Assembly: GCA_022824965.1 (NCBI GenBank)
Contig: JAJDYY010000008.1
Location: 384,284-448,283, forward strand
Source: Gammaproteobacteria bacterium
Lineage (GTDB): Bacteria > Pseudomonadota > Gammaproteobacteria > UBA4575
Length of the DNA stretch: 64,000 bases
Direction: 5' to 3'
Both the position numbers and the translations under genes were made by a program. This document shows, one piece after another, positions 24,735 through 33,546 of this stretch (its first letter is position 1; each line of letters begins with the position of its first letter). Below the pieces are notes generated by a model. That model saw only the letters and a list, made by a program, of their open reading frames with translations. It was not told where the DNA came from and made no database searches.

Positions 24735-25104
24735 ATGGTTATTCAATTTCCTTGCCAAACGACGTCCGTATCGCACCGAGTGGGTGGAAGATTTACCCGT
24801 TCAAACGAAAAAGGATACGATCTATATTGTTGGGGGCAGGAAGCATCCATTTCAGGCAGCTGTGGTGTGCCCGAGACGCCACTGCAAGCAGATCATTTTT
24901 CTCGATGTGTCGCCAGAGGTCGAAACACGGTGGCGGATCACAGAACACTCACACGGGGAAGTATCGTTGTATCCCTCCGTGCATGTAACAGGCCTGGCAT
25001 GCAGATGCCATTACTGGGTACGTCGAGGATTAGTCCGATGGGCCGAGACCCCAAAGACATTTGTGCCAAAGGAGAACAGGCGTGATCCGACGAGTCTTGG
25101 TTAG
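24727..25104 (+). CDS. DUF6527-like Cys/His-rich small protein
   Basis: 125 residues, GTG start overlapping the E1 gene by 8 bases. It has VCPRRHCKQIIFLDVSPE and, about 45 residues later, LACRCHYWVRRGLVRW, so four Cys and two His are in position to bind zinc. The segment RWRITEHSHGEVSLYPSV lies between. I associate this pattern and its place as fourth gene after multiubiquitin, E2 and ThiF with DUF6527; function unknown. A RING-like or substrate-binding role is a guess from the metal-ligand pattern and the operon. Confidence 0.72.
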   Translation: MIRWLFNFLAKRRPYRTEWVEDLPVQTKKDTIYIVGGRKHPFQAAVVCPRRHCKQIIFLDVSPEVETRWRITEHSHGEVSLYPSVHVTGLACRCHYWVRRGLVRWAETPKTFVPKENRRDPTSLG

Positions 25105-26734
25105 GCGATTCAAGAAGTTCGAGAATTTTGAATGCGAACTTCAAGGGCGAGTAGTGATTGCAGGACCAAACAACTCTGGAAAGACAACACTGCTTCAGGC
25201 AATCGCGACATGGTCGGAACTAGGCGAATTGTGGCTAGAGAATAATGCAGATTTAGCTCGTGAGGAAGATGGAACATATCGTCGAATAGAGGTGGACCTT
25301 TCAGCATTTGGTACGTTAGCCCTGTCTAGATTTGATGACCTTTGGCACAATCAAGAAACTAGGGAGCCGATGTCGGTCCGGGTGGTTGGAAATCAATGGG
25401 ACGTTGGATTCGATTTACAGTACAAAGAGCCTGCAGTTGTAACGGTGGGACCGTTGACCGATGTGTCTGAAGATGATCTGGAGGCATATGCAGAAAACCC
25501 AAGCAAAGCACTCTACATCCCCTCTCTGTCTGGTTTGGATGTGGATGAACCAGAATATAGCAAAAGGGTTTTGGCGACTAGGCTTGCTCACGGCAAGGGT
25601 GGCACGGTTGTCAGGAACATGATACGGGCAGCAAGCCAAGAACCCGAGAAATGGCATAGCCTGCAGAACACAGTAAAATCGTTCTTCGGATATGAATTGG
25701 CGATGCCAAGTGGTACCGACCCAATTATGGCTCGTTACAGGCATAAGGCAGAAGAAGGTTGGTATGACTTAGCAAATGGCGCTTCTGGTTTCTTACAAAC
25801 CGTCTTACTGAAGTCGGCGTTACTACACGCTGACGCAAGTCTGTTCCTTATTGATGAGCCGGACGCGCATTTGCATTCTCTCCTCAAGGAGAAAATTTAC
25901 AGGCTATTGCAGGATCATTGCGAAAAACAGCAATGTCAAGTCGTGATTGCAACCCATTCAAGTAGACTCATAGAGGAAGCTGGGAGAAAGTCAGAACAAG
26001 AGCTTTTCCTAGTTACATCACAGGGATTAAATCCGGTACGGCATCAAAAAGCCAGGGAATTGTTGACAATCCCTACCGAACATATAGTACATGCAGAATC
26101 TTCCCAGAGGATATTGTATCTGGAGGGTAAATCGGATCTTGATATTTTACGGGAATGGGCGCGCGCGTTAGGGCATCCGGTGGAGGAGTTTCTAAGTGAT
26201 GTGTTTTATGTGGCTACTGCAGAAGAGAAAAAGCGAAACTCCGCTAAGAAGCATTTTCAAGCGCTTTGCGCTCAGGTACCTGATTTGTTGGGATTAGAAA
26301 TACGAGACCGAAATGGGAAGGAGATAGAGCTAGACGAAGAGATGCAGCCAGGAGCCCTTTTGATTGAGGAAGGAGGGGAAAATACGCCAGCTGGCATGCA
26401 GCGCGTGTATTGGAATCGCTACGAAACGGAAAATTATTTGATCTGCCCAGCGGCCATTATTCGATTTGTGTTGGAGTTAATAGATGAGCAGGCTGCAACT
26501 CTGGTAGAACAATACATGCAGCAATACCTTCCTGCGGTGCTGTTTGAAAAACCATTTGAGAGAACCACCAGTGATCGCATTAAAGGAAAGGATCAGATAA
26601 GGGGGATACTGACCGCAGTCGGCGTTGAACTAAGTGAGGTTGAATATTACAAAATTGCCGGCGTGATGACAGCAGAAGAGGTTCACCCAGATGTGCAGAC
26701 AATGTTGGATGCAATTCAGAACCAATTGATGTAG
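25082..26734 (+). CDS. OLD-like AAA/ABC-type ATPase with TOPRIM-like C-terminal part
   Basis: About 550 residues. The start GTG 25082 (AAGGAG about 9 bases upstream) overlaps the DUF6527-like gene by 23 bases. ATPase: Walker A VIAGPNNSGKTTLLQA (about 27-42), signature-like LANGASGFLQTVLLKS, Walker B SLFLIDEPDAHLHSLL (about 254) and the His switch VIATHSSRLIEEAG. From about residue 343, ILYLEGKSDLDILREWA has the TOPRIM Glu, followed by VYWNRYETENYLICP, seen in OLD-like TOPRIM proteins. OLD proteins are nucleases or defence ATPases; here a DNA- or nucleic-acid-sensing effector or regulator coupled to Ubl conjugation is plausible, not shown. Confidence 0.78.
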   Translation: MIRRVLVRRFKKFENFECELQGRVVIAGPNNSGKTTLLQAIATWSELGELWLENNADLAREEDGTYRRIEVDLSAFGTLALSRFDDLWHNQETREPMSVRVVGNQWDVGFDLQYKEPAVVTVGPLTDVSEDDLEAYAENPSKALYIPSLSGLDVDEPEYSKRVLATRLAHGKGGTVVRNMIRAASQEPEKWHSLQNTVKSFFGYELAMPSGTDPIMARYRHKAEEGWYDLANGASGFLQTVLLKSALLHADASLFLIDEPDAHLHSLLKEKIYRLLQDHCEKQQCQVVIATHSSRLIEEAGRKSEQELFLVTSQGLNPVRHQKARELLTIPTEHIVHAESSQRILYLEGKSDLDILREWARALGHPVEEFLSDVFYVATAEEKKRNSAKKHFQALCAQVPDLLGLEIRDRNGKEIELDEEMQPGALLIEEGGENTPAGMQRVYWNRYETENYLICPAAIIRFVLELIDEQAATLVEQYMQQYLPAVLFEKPFERTTSDRIKGKDQIRGILTAVGVELSEVEYYKIAGVMTAEEVHPDVQTMLDAIQNQLM

Positions 26735-26747
26735 GGGAAGACATTGA

Positions 26748-27854
26748 ATGAACTGGAGGAGCATCGGTGGTGTGATGGGAGGCGAGCGGCGTACCAAAGG
26801 ACTTACAGGAAGGAAAAACTGTGCAGGGAGCACTAATACATCTATTAGATCTTTAGGGTCGCACGCTGGTGCATGCAGAATGGTTACTTCCGAGCTAGGG
26901 AAAGTGGCTCAGTGGGTGGACGGAAGGTTTCCTGCCATACTGGCTGGTGCTATCCCAACACTGTTTGTGATTTTTCTACTGTCAGAAGAAATTGGCCAGT
27001 TTCTGTCATATGTTGTCGGCGGTGCAGCTGTAATCTGGCTTACTAACCGCCGGGCTAAGGCGATGGAGGATAATGTTAGCTTGGCTCAGAAAGGACAGGC
27101 GATAACGAGGTTCGAGTCGGCGGTCAAACTCTTAGAAAGTAAAAATTCGGCTATAGTTGTTGGTGCGGTATATGCACTCCATAGAATGGCTACAGAGGAA
27201 ACTGAGTACCGCAGGCCAGTTTTCGACGTACTATGCGAGCTAATCAGGCAGGGCGGACAGGAGCAATTTCAATCGGGAAGAAGAATCGCAGTGAAAGTTT
27301 TGTTTTCAGCAGAAAGCGAGGATGGCCAGAAGATATACCCGTTTGAGGGACGATTGAATGGAGCCAAGCTAAAAGGTTGGGATTTATCAGGCTTGGATTT
27401 TTCTGGATCGGACTTTGAAGAGGCGGACTTGTCCAATGTAAATTTTAGAGACAGCAATTTGGCTGCGGCTAATTTGACAGGTGCAGAAGTCGACAGATTG
27501 GAGGTGAATGAAAGAACGAGGTACAGGGGTGCGCGGTTCTGCGGGGTTTGCTTATCGTCAATTGATTTCAAAGGTGTAGATATGTCAGAAACGGATTTTC
27601 GTGCTACAGGAACAAGCGTGACGCAGTTGTCTTTTGTAAGTTTTGAAGAATGTGATTTCAAGGATGCACGTTTCGACGATGTAAAATTGGATGGAGTTAC
27701 CTTCGAAAATTGCAAGCATTTGACCGTTGAGCAATTAGCCAGAGCCCGGTGGCTTAGGAAGGTCAAAGGATTAGGTCAGGAAGTGGAGGAGGCGCTACGG
27801 CGCGGATCTCCACACTTGTTTGAGGATGAAGATTTGCCGGCGCCAAGTCAGTAG
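26748..27854 (+). CDS. Membrane-anchored pentapeptide-repeat protein
   Basis: 368 residues. There is a hydrophobic pair near residues 62-105 (ILAGAIPTLFVIFLLSEEI and LSYVVGGAAVIWLTNRR), a helical linker (LLESKNSAIVVGAVYALHRMA), then pentapeptide repeats from about residue 200 (LNGAKLKGWDLSGLDFSGSD, FEEADLSNVNFRDSNLAAAN) with a second run after 265 (FKGVDMSETDFRATG). Pentapeptide repeats form a right-handed quadrilateral beta helix, used in scaffolding or DNA mimicry. The gene starts 13 bases after the ATPase, so it is the likely sixth gene of the operon. Start uncertain: MVTSELGKV at 26880 would drop a Gly/Arg-rich leader. Confidence 0.75.
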   Translation: MNWRSIGGVMGGERRTKGLTGRKNCAGSTNTSIRSLGSHAGACRMVTSELGKVAQWVDGRFPAILAGAIPTLFVIFLLSEEIGQFLSYVVGGAAVIWLTNRRAKAMEDNVSLAQKGQAITRFESAVKLLESKNSAIVVGAVYALHRMATEETEYRRPVFDVLCELIRQGGQEQFQSGRRIAVKVLFSAESEDGQKIYPFEGRLNGAKLKGWDLSGLDFSGSDFEEADLSNVNFRDSNLAAANLTGAEVDRLEVNERTRYRGARFCGVCLSSIDFKGVDMSETDFRATGTSVTQLSFVSFEECDFKDARFDDVKLDGVTFENCKHLTVEQLARARWLRKVKGLGQEVEEALRRGSPHLFEDEDLPAPSQ

Positions 27855-28043
27855 CCTCTTGGGCAGCCTATTTAGATATTCTCAAAATCTGGTCAACAAC
27901 TTTGGGTGACAGAAGTTGATTAGGAGAATTAACCAATTCCCTTACTCTCAAGCCTCTCCATTGCGAAAATTCCCATTGCTTGAATCAACCAAAGTAAGCG
28001 AGGAGGTGAACACATAACTAATTGATTAAATTATATAAATTTT

Positions 28044-28068
28044 CGCGTCCGGAGAGATTTGAACTCCC
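28044..28068 (-). other. tRNA 3'-end-like fragment (T arm plus acceptor strand) at island edge
   Basis: On the minus strand, GGGAG TTCAAAT CTCTC forms a 5-bp T stem (one wobble) with a 7-base T loop of normal form, and is followed by CGGACGC plus one base, as a tRNA acceptor 3' strand would be. No complete tRNA is present: bases to the 5' side run into the hldE stop codon. It may be an attachment-site remnant from integration into a tRNA gene. Confidence 0.4.
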
Positions 28069-28085
28069 GGCCACCTAGTTCAAAG

Positions 28086-29504
28086 TCAGGTACCCAAAAT
28101 AGAATCAATGATCGAGGTTGTCGAGCAGCCTTCCACGTAGGGCGAGATGACGACTTCCCCTCCGTAGCTGCTGACCAGTTCGTATTCGGCCAGTTTCTCC
28201 TTTTCATAATCACCCCCCTTGACGTAAACATCGGGTTTCAGTTCCTTGATCAGTGTCAAAGGCGTGTCTTCGGAGAATGGTATGAGCCAGTCAATGCAAC
28301 TTAACTCCTCAAGCACCTCGATGCGGTTTTGCAAACTGCACACAGGACGGCTGTCCCCCTTGATGCTCTTTACCGAAGCATCGTCATTGATGGCCACGAT
28401 CAGGCAGTCACCCCTGGACTTGGCATCGCGCAGACAGGCGATATGGCCACGGTGGATCAGATCGAAACATCCGTTGGTGAACACGACTTTTTCATTATTG
28501 CGTTTCAAGATGGCCACTACCCGCTTCAGTTCATCAAGGTCAGCGACCCGTTTCCCCCTGCTGGCCGCAGCCTGCAAACTGAAGTCCAGCTCCTCCGTCG
28601 TCACTGCCACGGTACCCAGCCTGCTTACCGCAACACCCGCTCCAAGATTCGCAATTTTCACCGCATCTGCAATTGGATAGTCGGCGGATACGGCCGAGGC
28701 GAACAGGCCCACTACGGTGTCTCCGGCACCTGTGACATCGTAGACCTCCCTGGCCTGCGTGGGGAAATGCCTGGCAGGCTGCCCTTGCATGAACAAGGAC
28801 ATGCCATGTTCACTTCGCGTGACCAGCAAGGCATCAAGATTCAGTTCCTTGCACATCCCGAGTGCCTTGTTCTCTAGCTCTTCCTCATCCGCGCATTCGC
28901 CGGCGACTTGCCTGAACTCCTGGTAGTTCGGGGTGATGATGCTTGCATTCCTGTACTTGTCGAAGCTGGTTCCTTTCGGATCTACAATGATCCGCTTGCC
29001 GGCCTCGCGTGCAGCTTCGATGATGCGCCCGATCCCTGCCACTGCCCCCTTGTCATAATCCGAGATCACGATGGTTCCGTGCCCGGAAATCTGCTGTTCG
29101 CAGACTTCCAGAACCTCGGTGTTGTCAGTCTCCTCGCGGCTGTTTTCATGGTCCAGCCTGAGCAGCTGCTGGTTACGGCTGACAACGCGCAGTTTGGTGG
29201 AAGTCCTGCAGTTCTCCTTGCGAATGATTTTTGTATGGATGTTCGTTGCATCCAGCAACTCCAGCAGCCTGTCGCCATTTTCATCGCACCCGACCATTCC
29301 GATCAGGGTCACCTTGGCTCCCACGCTGATGGCATTGGCTGCGACATTCGCCGCACCGCCCAACCGGTTTTCCATGTCTTCGATATTGATGACCGGGACA
29401 GGGGCTTCTGGAGATATGCGGCTGGTCTCGCCCAGCCAGTACTGGTCCAGCATGACATCCCCGATGACCAGGATCCTGGCCTTTGCAAGATTGTCCAGGT
29501 TCAT
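28086..29504 (-). CDS. hldE: Bifunctional D-glycero-beta-D-manno-heptose-7-phosphate kinase / heptose-1-phosphate adenylyltransferase
   Basis: 472 residues, the normal length of HldE. The N-terminal PfkB kinase shows VIGDVMLDQYWLG and the catalytic TGAGDTVVGLFAS (about 260). The C-terminal cytidylyltransferase-like domain shows VVFTNGCFDLIHRGHIACL, with the HxGH ATP-binding motif, from about residue 340, and VKGGDYEKEKLAE near the end. Together they make ADP-D-glycero-beta-D-manno-heptose, the donor for GT9 heptosyltransferases such as the one at 5.9 kb. It is transcribed away from ilvE's stop with 80 bases between them. Its 3' end abuts the accessory island. Confidence 0.96.
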   Translation of the reverse strand: MNLDNLAKARILVIGDVMLDQYWLGETSRISPEAPVPVINIEDMENRLGGAANVAANAISVGAKVTLIGMVGCDENGDRLLELLDATNIHTKIIRKENCRTSTKLRVVSRNQQLLRLDHENSREETDNTEVLEVCEQQISGHGTIVISDYDKGAVAGIGRIIEAAREAGKRIIVDPKGTSFDKYRNASIITPNYQEFRQVAGECADEEELENKALGMCKELNLDALLVTRSEHGMSLFMQGQPARHFPTQAREVYDVTGAGDTVVGLFASAVSADYPIADAVKIANLGAGVAVSRLGTVAVTTEELDFSLQAAASRGKRVADLDELKRVVAILKRNNEKVVFTNGCFDLIHRGHIACLRDAKSRGDCLIVAINDDASVKSIKGDSRPVCSLQNRIEVLEELSCIDWLIPFSEDTPLTLIKELKPDVYVKGGDYEKEKLAEYELVSSYGGEVVISPYVEGCSTTSIIDSILGT

Positions 29505-29584
29505 GGAGCTTGACTCAGATGTGCGCGGGTACAGATCGTATCAACGACGGGCAGGCTTGCCTCATACGCCGCTTCAAAGCCTGT

Positions 29585-30505
29585 CTACACGTAGGCAAGC
29601 CAGTCACTGGACATCTCGCTTTTGCCGCGCGCCAGATCAAAAAACATGGTCTGCAGTTTCTGGGTGATCGGACCCGGCTCGCCTTCCCCGATCGTGCGGT
29701 TATCAAGTTCCCGAATCGGTGTGACCTCTGCAGCGGTACCGGTGAAAAAGGCCTCATCGGCGATATACACCTCATCCCGCGTGATGCGTTTTTCCACCAG
29801 GGGAATGTCGATCGACTGGGCCAGTTCAATCACGGTATTGCGGGTGATGCCATCGAGCACCGAGGTCAGTTCCGGAGTGAACAGCGTACCCTCCTTGACG
29901 ATGAAGATGTTTTCGCCGCTGCCCTCCGCCACGAAACCGTCAACATCCAGCAACAGCGCCTCGTCATAGCCATCCTGCAGTGCCTCGTTCAAGGCCAGCA
30001 TGGAGTTGATGTAGTTGCCGTTCACCTTGGCCCGGCACATGGCTACGTTGACATGGTGCCTCGAGTAGGACGAGGTCTTGACGCGAATCCCGTTTTTCAT
30101 CTTCTCTTCGCCGAAATAGGCATCCCACTCCCAGCCGGCAATGATGCAGTGGACCTTCAGATTGTCGGCCCTCAGGCCCATATCCTCCGGGCCATAAAAG
30201 CACATCGGTCGTATATACCCGTACCGCATGCTGTTTTTCCGAACGGTGTCCAGCTGCGCCTGGCTGATCTGCTGCGGGCTGTAAGGCAGCGGCATGTTGA
30301 TGATTTTCGCGGAATTGAACAGTCGGCTGGTGTGGTCTTGGAGGCGAAAGATGGCCGTCCCCTGCTCGGTCTGGTAGGCTCGAACCCCCTCGAATACCCC
30401 GCCGCCGTAATGAAGTGTGTGAGTCAGTACATGCGTGTTGGCTTCCTGCCACGGTACAAACTCGCCGTTGTACCAGATGAACCCCTCCCTATCAGACATC
30501 GACAT
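29585..30505 (-). CDS. ilvE: Branched-chain amino acid aminotransferase
   Basis: 306 residues, PLP fold type IV. It catalyses the last step of Val, Leu and Ile synthesis (2-oxo acid plus Glu). It begins FIWYNGEFVPWQEANTHVLTHTLHYG. The PLP Lys is Lys160 in VAMCRAKVNGNYINSM, and VDGFVAEGSGENIFIVK and FFTGTAAEVTPI are the conserved phosphate-cup motifs. It lies about 30 bases downstream of glnE on the same strand. ilvD is also in this window (37.5 kb), though not adjacent. A second class IV transaminase at 58.3 kb is more like D-amino-acid transaminases. Confidence 0.96.
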   Translation of the reverse strand: MSMSDREGFIWYNGEFVPWQEANTHVLTHTLHYGGGVFEGVRAYQTEQGTAIFRLQDHTSRLFNSAKIINMPLPYSPQQISQAQLDTVRKNSMRYGYIRPMCFYGPEDMGLRADNLKVHCIIAGWEWDAYFGEEKMKNGIRVKTSSYSRHHVNVAMCRAKVNGNYINSMLALNEALQDGYDEALLLDVDGFVAEGSGENIFIVKEGTLFTPELTSVLDGITRNTVIELAQSIDIPLVEKRITRDEVYIADEAFFTGTAAEVTPIRELDNRTIGEGEPGPITQKLQTMFFDLARGKSEMSSDWLAYV

Positions 30506-30537
30506 TGCTACCGGACTCCCTCAGATCAAATGGCCGT

Positions 30538-33402
30538 TTAGTGTAACAGACTTGTCCAATAGTTTTGTATGACGGACCGCTCCTCGGCAAACATGCCAGC
30601 CGCTACGGTTTCCGGCAACAATTGCAGGCTCAACTGGTGAAGATGCTTGCGGTATGCAATGTAAATTTCCTTGAGTTCGTCGACCGATTCAGGCTGGATC
30701 AGACCGACCTTCGCACAAGCGTCCAGGATCCTGACATTATCCGTATGCACACAAATCTCGTTGTGCTGGTTTGCATAACTGAGCACGTAGAACTGCACGA
30801 TAAATTCGATGTCGATAATCCCTCCCCGGTCTTTCTTGAGGCTGAACCGTGCCCCATCCCTGGCCGGGTGACTCGCGACTATTTTTTCGCGCATTTCCAT
30901 GATCGAATTTCGGACCTCGTCGATGTCCCTTGCCTGGCAAAGCAGGTCTTTTCTTAACGCCTGAAAGTTGTCCGCCAGACTCCTGCTTGCGGTGACCGGC
31001 CTTGCACGAATCAGCGCCTGGTGTTCCCACAACCAGGCCTTGTTCCTGAGGTAATCCTCGTAGGTTGCCAGGGAACAGACCATGGCTCCGGACTGGCCAT
31101 ACGGCCTGAGCCTCGTGTCGATATCGAAAACCTTGCCGGATGCCGTGGTCGTCGTCAGCAGATGTATGGTGCGCTGCACCACCCGGGTGAAGAAAATCGT
31201 GTTTTCCAATGCATGCTCGCCACTGGTTTCACCTGATTCGTCGACACCGTCATGCACAAAAACCACATCGAGATCGGAGCCGTACCCGAGTTCCAGGCCG
31301 CCCAGCTTGCCGTATTCGATGATCAACAGCTCCGGCGTTACGGCTTGATCCTCCGCGATGCACGTCGGCTCACCATGCTTGTCTGCCAAATCCTGGTAGG
31401 CCTTTCGAACTGCACTCTTGAGACAGGTATCCGCCAGCCAGGACAGGTGGTCGCTGACCCGCATGATGGGGTAGTTTGTGACGATATCTGCCGCAGCGAT
31501 TCGCAACACCTGGGCATGCTTGAACTCTCGCAGGCGCTCCATGTAGGCCTCGAGATTGGTCCCGGAAGCATCAATCAGCATCTGCAGTTGCTCAAGCACC
31601 TGCATCTGGTACTGCATCTCCTCAAGATCCGGGGGATCATAGTTGTCGGTATGCAACAACTCATCCAGCAGCAGCGGATGCGCGGCGATGTACTGGGCTA
31701 CCCACTGACTGGCCTCGATCAGCTTGAGCAGCTTGGTCAGCTTGCTCTGGTTCTCGGTCAGCAGGGCAATATAGGTAGAGCGCTGCACGATCTTGGTGAG
31801 GATTCTCAGAAAGCGGGTCAGGATCAAGATGCCCTGGGCGTGGGTGGAAAGGTTCCTCAAAAAGACCGGGAAAAACCGCTCCAGCCGTTGTTCTGCCACG
31901 GGATCGATCTGGCGCACTGATTCCTCGAAGCCTTGCAAACGACGGTAGATATCCTTGGCATCCTCATCAAAGTGCTTGGTCAGGATCTCCATGCACAGGT
32001 GTTCATCCTGGAGTTGTGGCCAAACCAGCGCCAGATCGCCGAAATCCTTTCCAAGATCTTCGGGCCCCACGTGCTCGCCCAGCAGCAAGGCATGGAATAT
32101 CTTGCTGACTTTTGCCGTGCGGTCCAGGTACTCGCCGTACAATGCATCCCAGGATTCAAAGCCCATGGCGTAGGCATACTGCTCGCGCTCAGGATCCTTG
32201 GCCGGCAGACTGTACACCTGCTGATCTTCACGCATCTGCAGACAGTTTTCCGCCCGCCTCAGGAACAGGTAGGCACTGCGCAACTCGGTCACACTCTCGC
32301 CGGACAGCTTGCCGGTCCCTCCCAGGTAGGCCAGCGCCTCAAGAGTGGAGCGCATCCGAAGGTCGGGATCCCGGCCCCCGTATATCAACTGGAACATCTG
32401 GGCAACGAATTCGATTTCGCGTATGCCGCCCTGGCCGATTTTCAGGTTGTCCCGATTCGTCGCCTGGCCCGCCTTGCGATCGACCATGGACTTCATTTCC
32501 CGCAACGACTGCATCACGCCATAATCGTGGTAGCGGCGGTACATGAACGGACTGACATCCTGGAGAAACCGTTCTCCAAGTTCCGTGTTGCCAGCAATGG
32601 CACGTGCCCGGATCCAGGCATACCGTTCCCAGTCGCGCCCGGTGGTTTGAAAATACTGGTCGATCCCGGCGAGGCTCGGCACCAGAGCGCCGGAATTGCC
32701 GAACGGCCTCAGCCGCGTATCGACCCGAAAGGCAAATCCGTCCTGGGTCTGCTGCGAAAGCACCTTGATCAGAAGCTGAACCAGCTTCAGGTAGAAGCTG
32801 CTGGCTTTGGCGCGCTCATCCTGCGAGTGGGCAGGATCGTCCACATAGGCGAATACAAGGTCCACGTCCGATGAAAAATTGAGTTCACCGCCGCCAAGCT
32901 TGCCCAATGCAAAGACCACGATGTCATTGGACATGGATTGTTCAAACTGACCTGCGTGAGGGCGCGACTTCAGCCACTCAAAGCACCACGAAAGTGTCCG
33001 GTCGATGCAGATTTGCGCGTAGGTACTGAGCTCAGACAGGGTCTGCTGCACGGTGGCATACTGCTGCAGGTCCCGCCACGCGATGCGGGCATAAGCGCGG
33101 CTTCGGGAGGCGCGCAGGATCTGCTGCAAGTGCTCGATGCCCGTGGCCTCGCAGAGCTCGGACTCCAGTTCCCTGGTGTACTGTGCGAAATCGCAGTCCG
33201 TGTGCAACTGCCCTTGTGAAAGGACTTGCTCCAGCCACTGCGGCTGAGCCAGGCAGACCCGCCGAATAAACGGACTCGCATGCCAGATGGACAGGATCTC
33301 ATCGTGATGTTTTTCAAGGCATGCCGCCCCCTTTTCAGCGGCCAGCGCCTTGAAATCCTGCTCGAGTCTGGACGGAAGCGGGGTGGGCAGGGAAGTCGGC
33401 AT
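30538..33402 (-). CDS. glnE: Bifunctional glutamine synthetase adenylyltransferase / adenylyl-removing enzyme
   Basis: 954 residues, the full length of GlnE. It adds and removes AMP on glutamine synthetase under PII control. The two nucleotidyltransferase domains are both intact: the N-terminal deadenylylase with LGGGELNFSSDVDLVFAY (about 170-190) and the C-terminal adenylylase with YGKLGGLELGYGSDLDVVFV (about 685-705), each followed by an R-rich RLRPFG/RLRPYG motif. The stop is 32 bases before ilvE, so the two are probably co-transcribed. Orientation and order glnE-ilvE-hldE are conserved in many gammaproteobacteria. Confidence 0.97.
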   Translation of the reverse strand: MPTSLPTPLPSRLEQDFKALAAEKGAACLEKHHDEILSIWHASPFIRRVCLAQPQWLEQVLSQGQLHTDCDFAQYTRELESELCEATGIEHLQQILRASRSRAYARIAWRDLQQYATVQQTLSELSTYAQICIDRTLSWCFEWLKSRPHAGQFEQSMSNDIVVFALGKLGGGELNFSSDVDLVFAYVDDPAHSQDERAKASSFYLKLVQLLIKVLSQQTQDGFAFRVDTRLRPFGNSGALVPSLAGIDQYFQTTGRDWERYAWIRARAIAGNTELGERFLQDVSPFMYRRYHDYGVMQSLREMKSMVDRKAGQATNRDNLKIGQGGIREIEFVAQMFQLIYGGRDPDLRMRSTLEALAYLGGTGKLSGESVTELRSAYLFLRRAENCLQMREDQQVYSLPAKDPEREQYAYAMGFESWDALYGEYLDRTAKVSKIFHALLLGEHVGPEDLGKDFGDLALVWPQLQDEHLCMEILTKHFDEDAKDIYRRLQGFEESVRQIDPVAEQRLERFFPVFLRNLSTHAQGILILTRFLRILTKIVQRSTYIALLTENQSKLTKLLKLIEASQWVAQYIAAHPLLLDELLHTDNYDPPDLEEMQYQMQVLEQLQMLIDASGTNLEAYMERLREFKHAQVLRIAAADIVTNYPIMRVSDHLSWLADTCLKSAVRKAYQDLADKHGEPTCIAEDQAVTPELLIIEYGKLGGLELGYGSDLDVVFVHDGVDESGETSGEHALENTIFFTRVVQRTIHLLTTTTASGKVFDIDTRLRPYGQSGAMVCSLATYEDYLRNKAWLWEHQALIRARPVTASRSLADNFQALRKDLLCQARDIDEVRNSIMEMREKIVASHPARDGARFSLKKDRGGIIDIEFIVQFYVLSYANQHNEICVHTDNVRILDACAKVGLIQPESVDELKEIYIAYRKHLHQLSLQLLPETVAAGMFAEERSVIQNYWTSLLH

Positions 33403-33481
33403 AGTTGCAAAATATATATCAAAGTGTCGGGGATGGAAGGTGAAATGCTGTAAATGGCTATACAGTTGGGGTATCTTGAAT

Positions 33482-33500
33482 GCTAATGAGAATAGCTATT
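33482..33500 (+). promoter_or_regulatory. Fur-box-like operator upstream of the iron transporter
   Basis: GCTAATGAGAATAGCTATT matches the classical 19-bp Fur box at 13 of 19 positions and is followed by further AT hexamers (ATTATT). It lies 47 bases before fbpA, the right place to repress the Fe(III) transporter when iron is plentiful. Confidence 0.65.
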
Positions 33501-33546
33501 ATTATTGTATGCTTGTACAACCTGTCCAAACTTCCGAAAGGTATTC

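Noticed and set aside
29483..30541. 352-codon open frame antisense to ilvE and the hldE start
   Set aside because: Shadow frame; conserved ilvE motifs with PLP Lys160 are on the minus strand.
31252..31920. 222-codon open frame antisense to glnE
   Set aside because: Shadow of a GC-rich gene; His/Leu/Gln-rich composition with no motifs, and glnE is continuous on the other strand.
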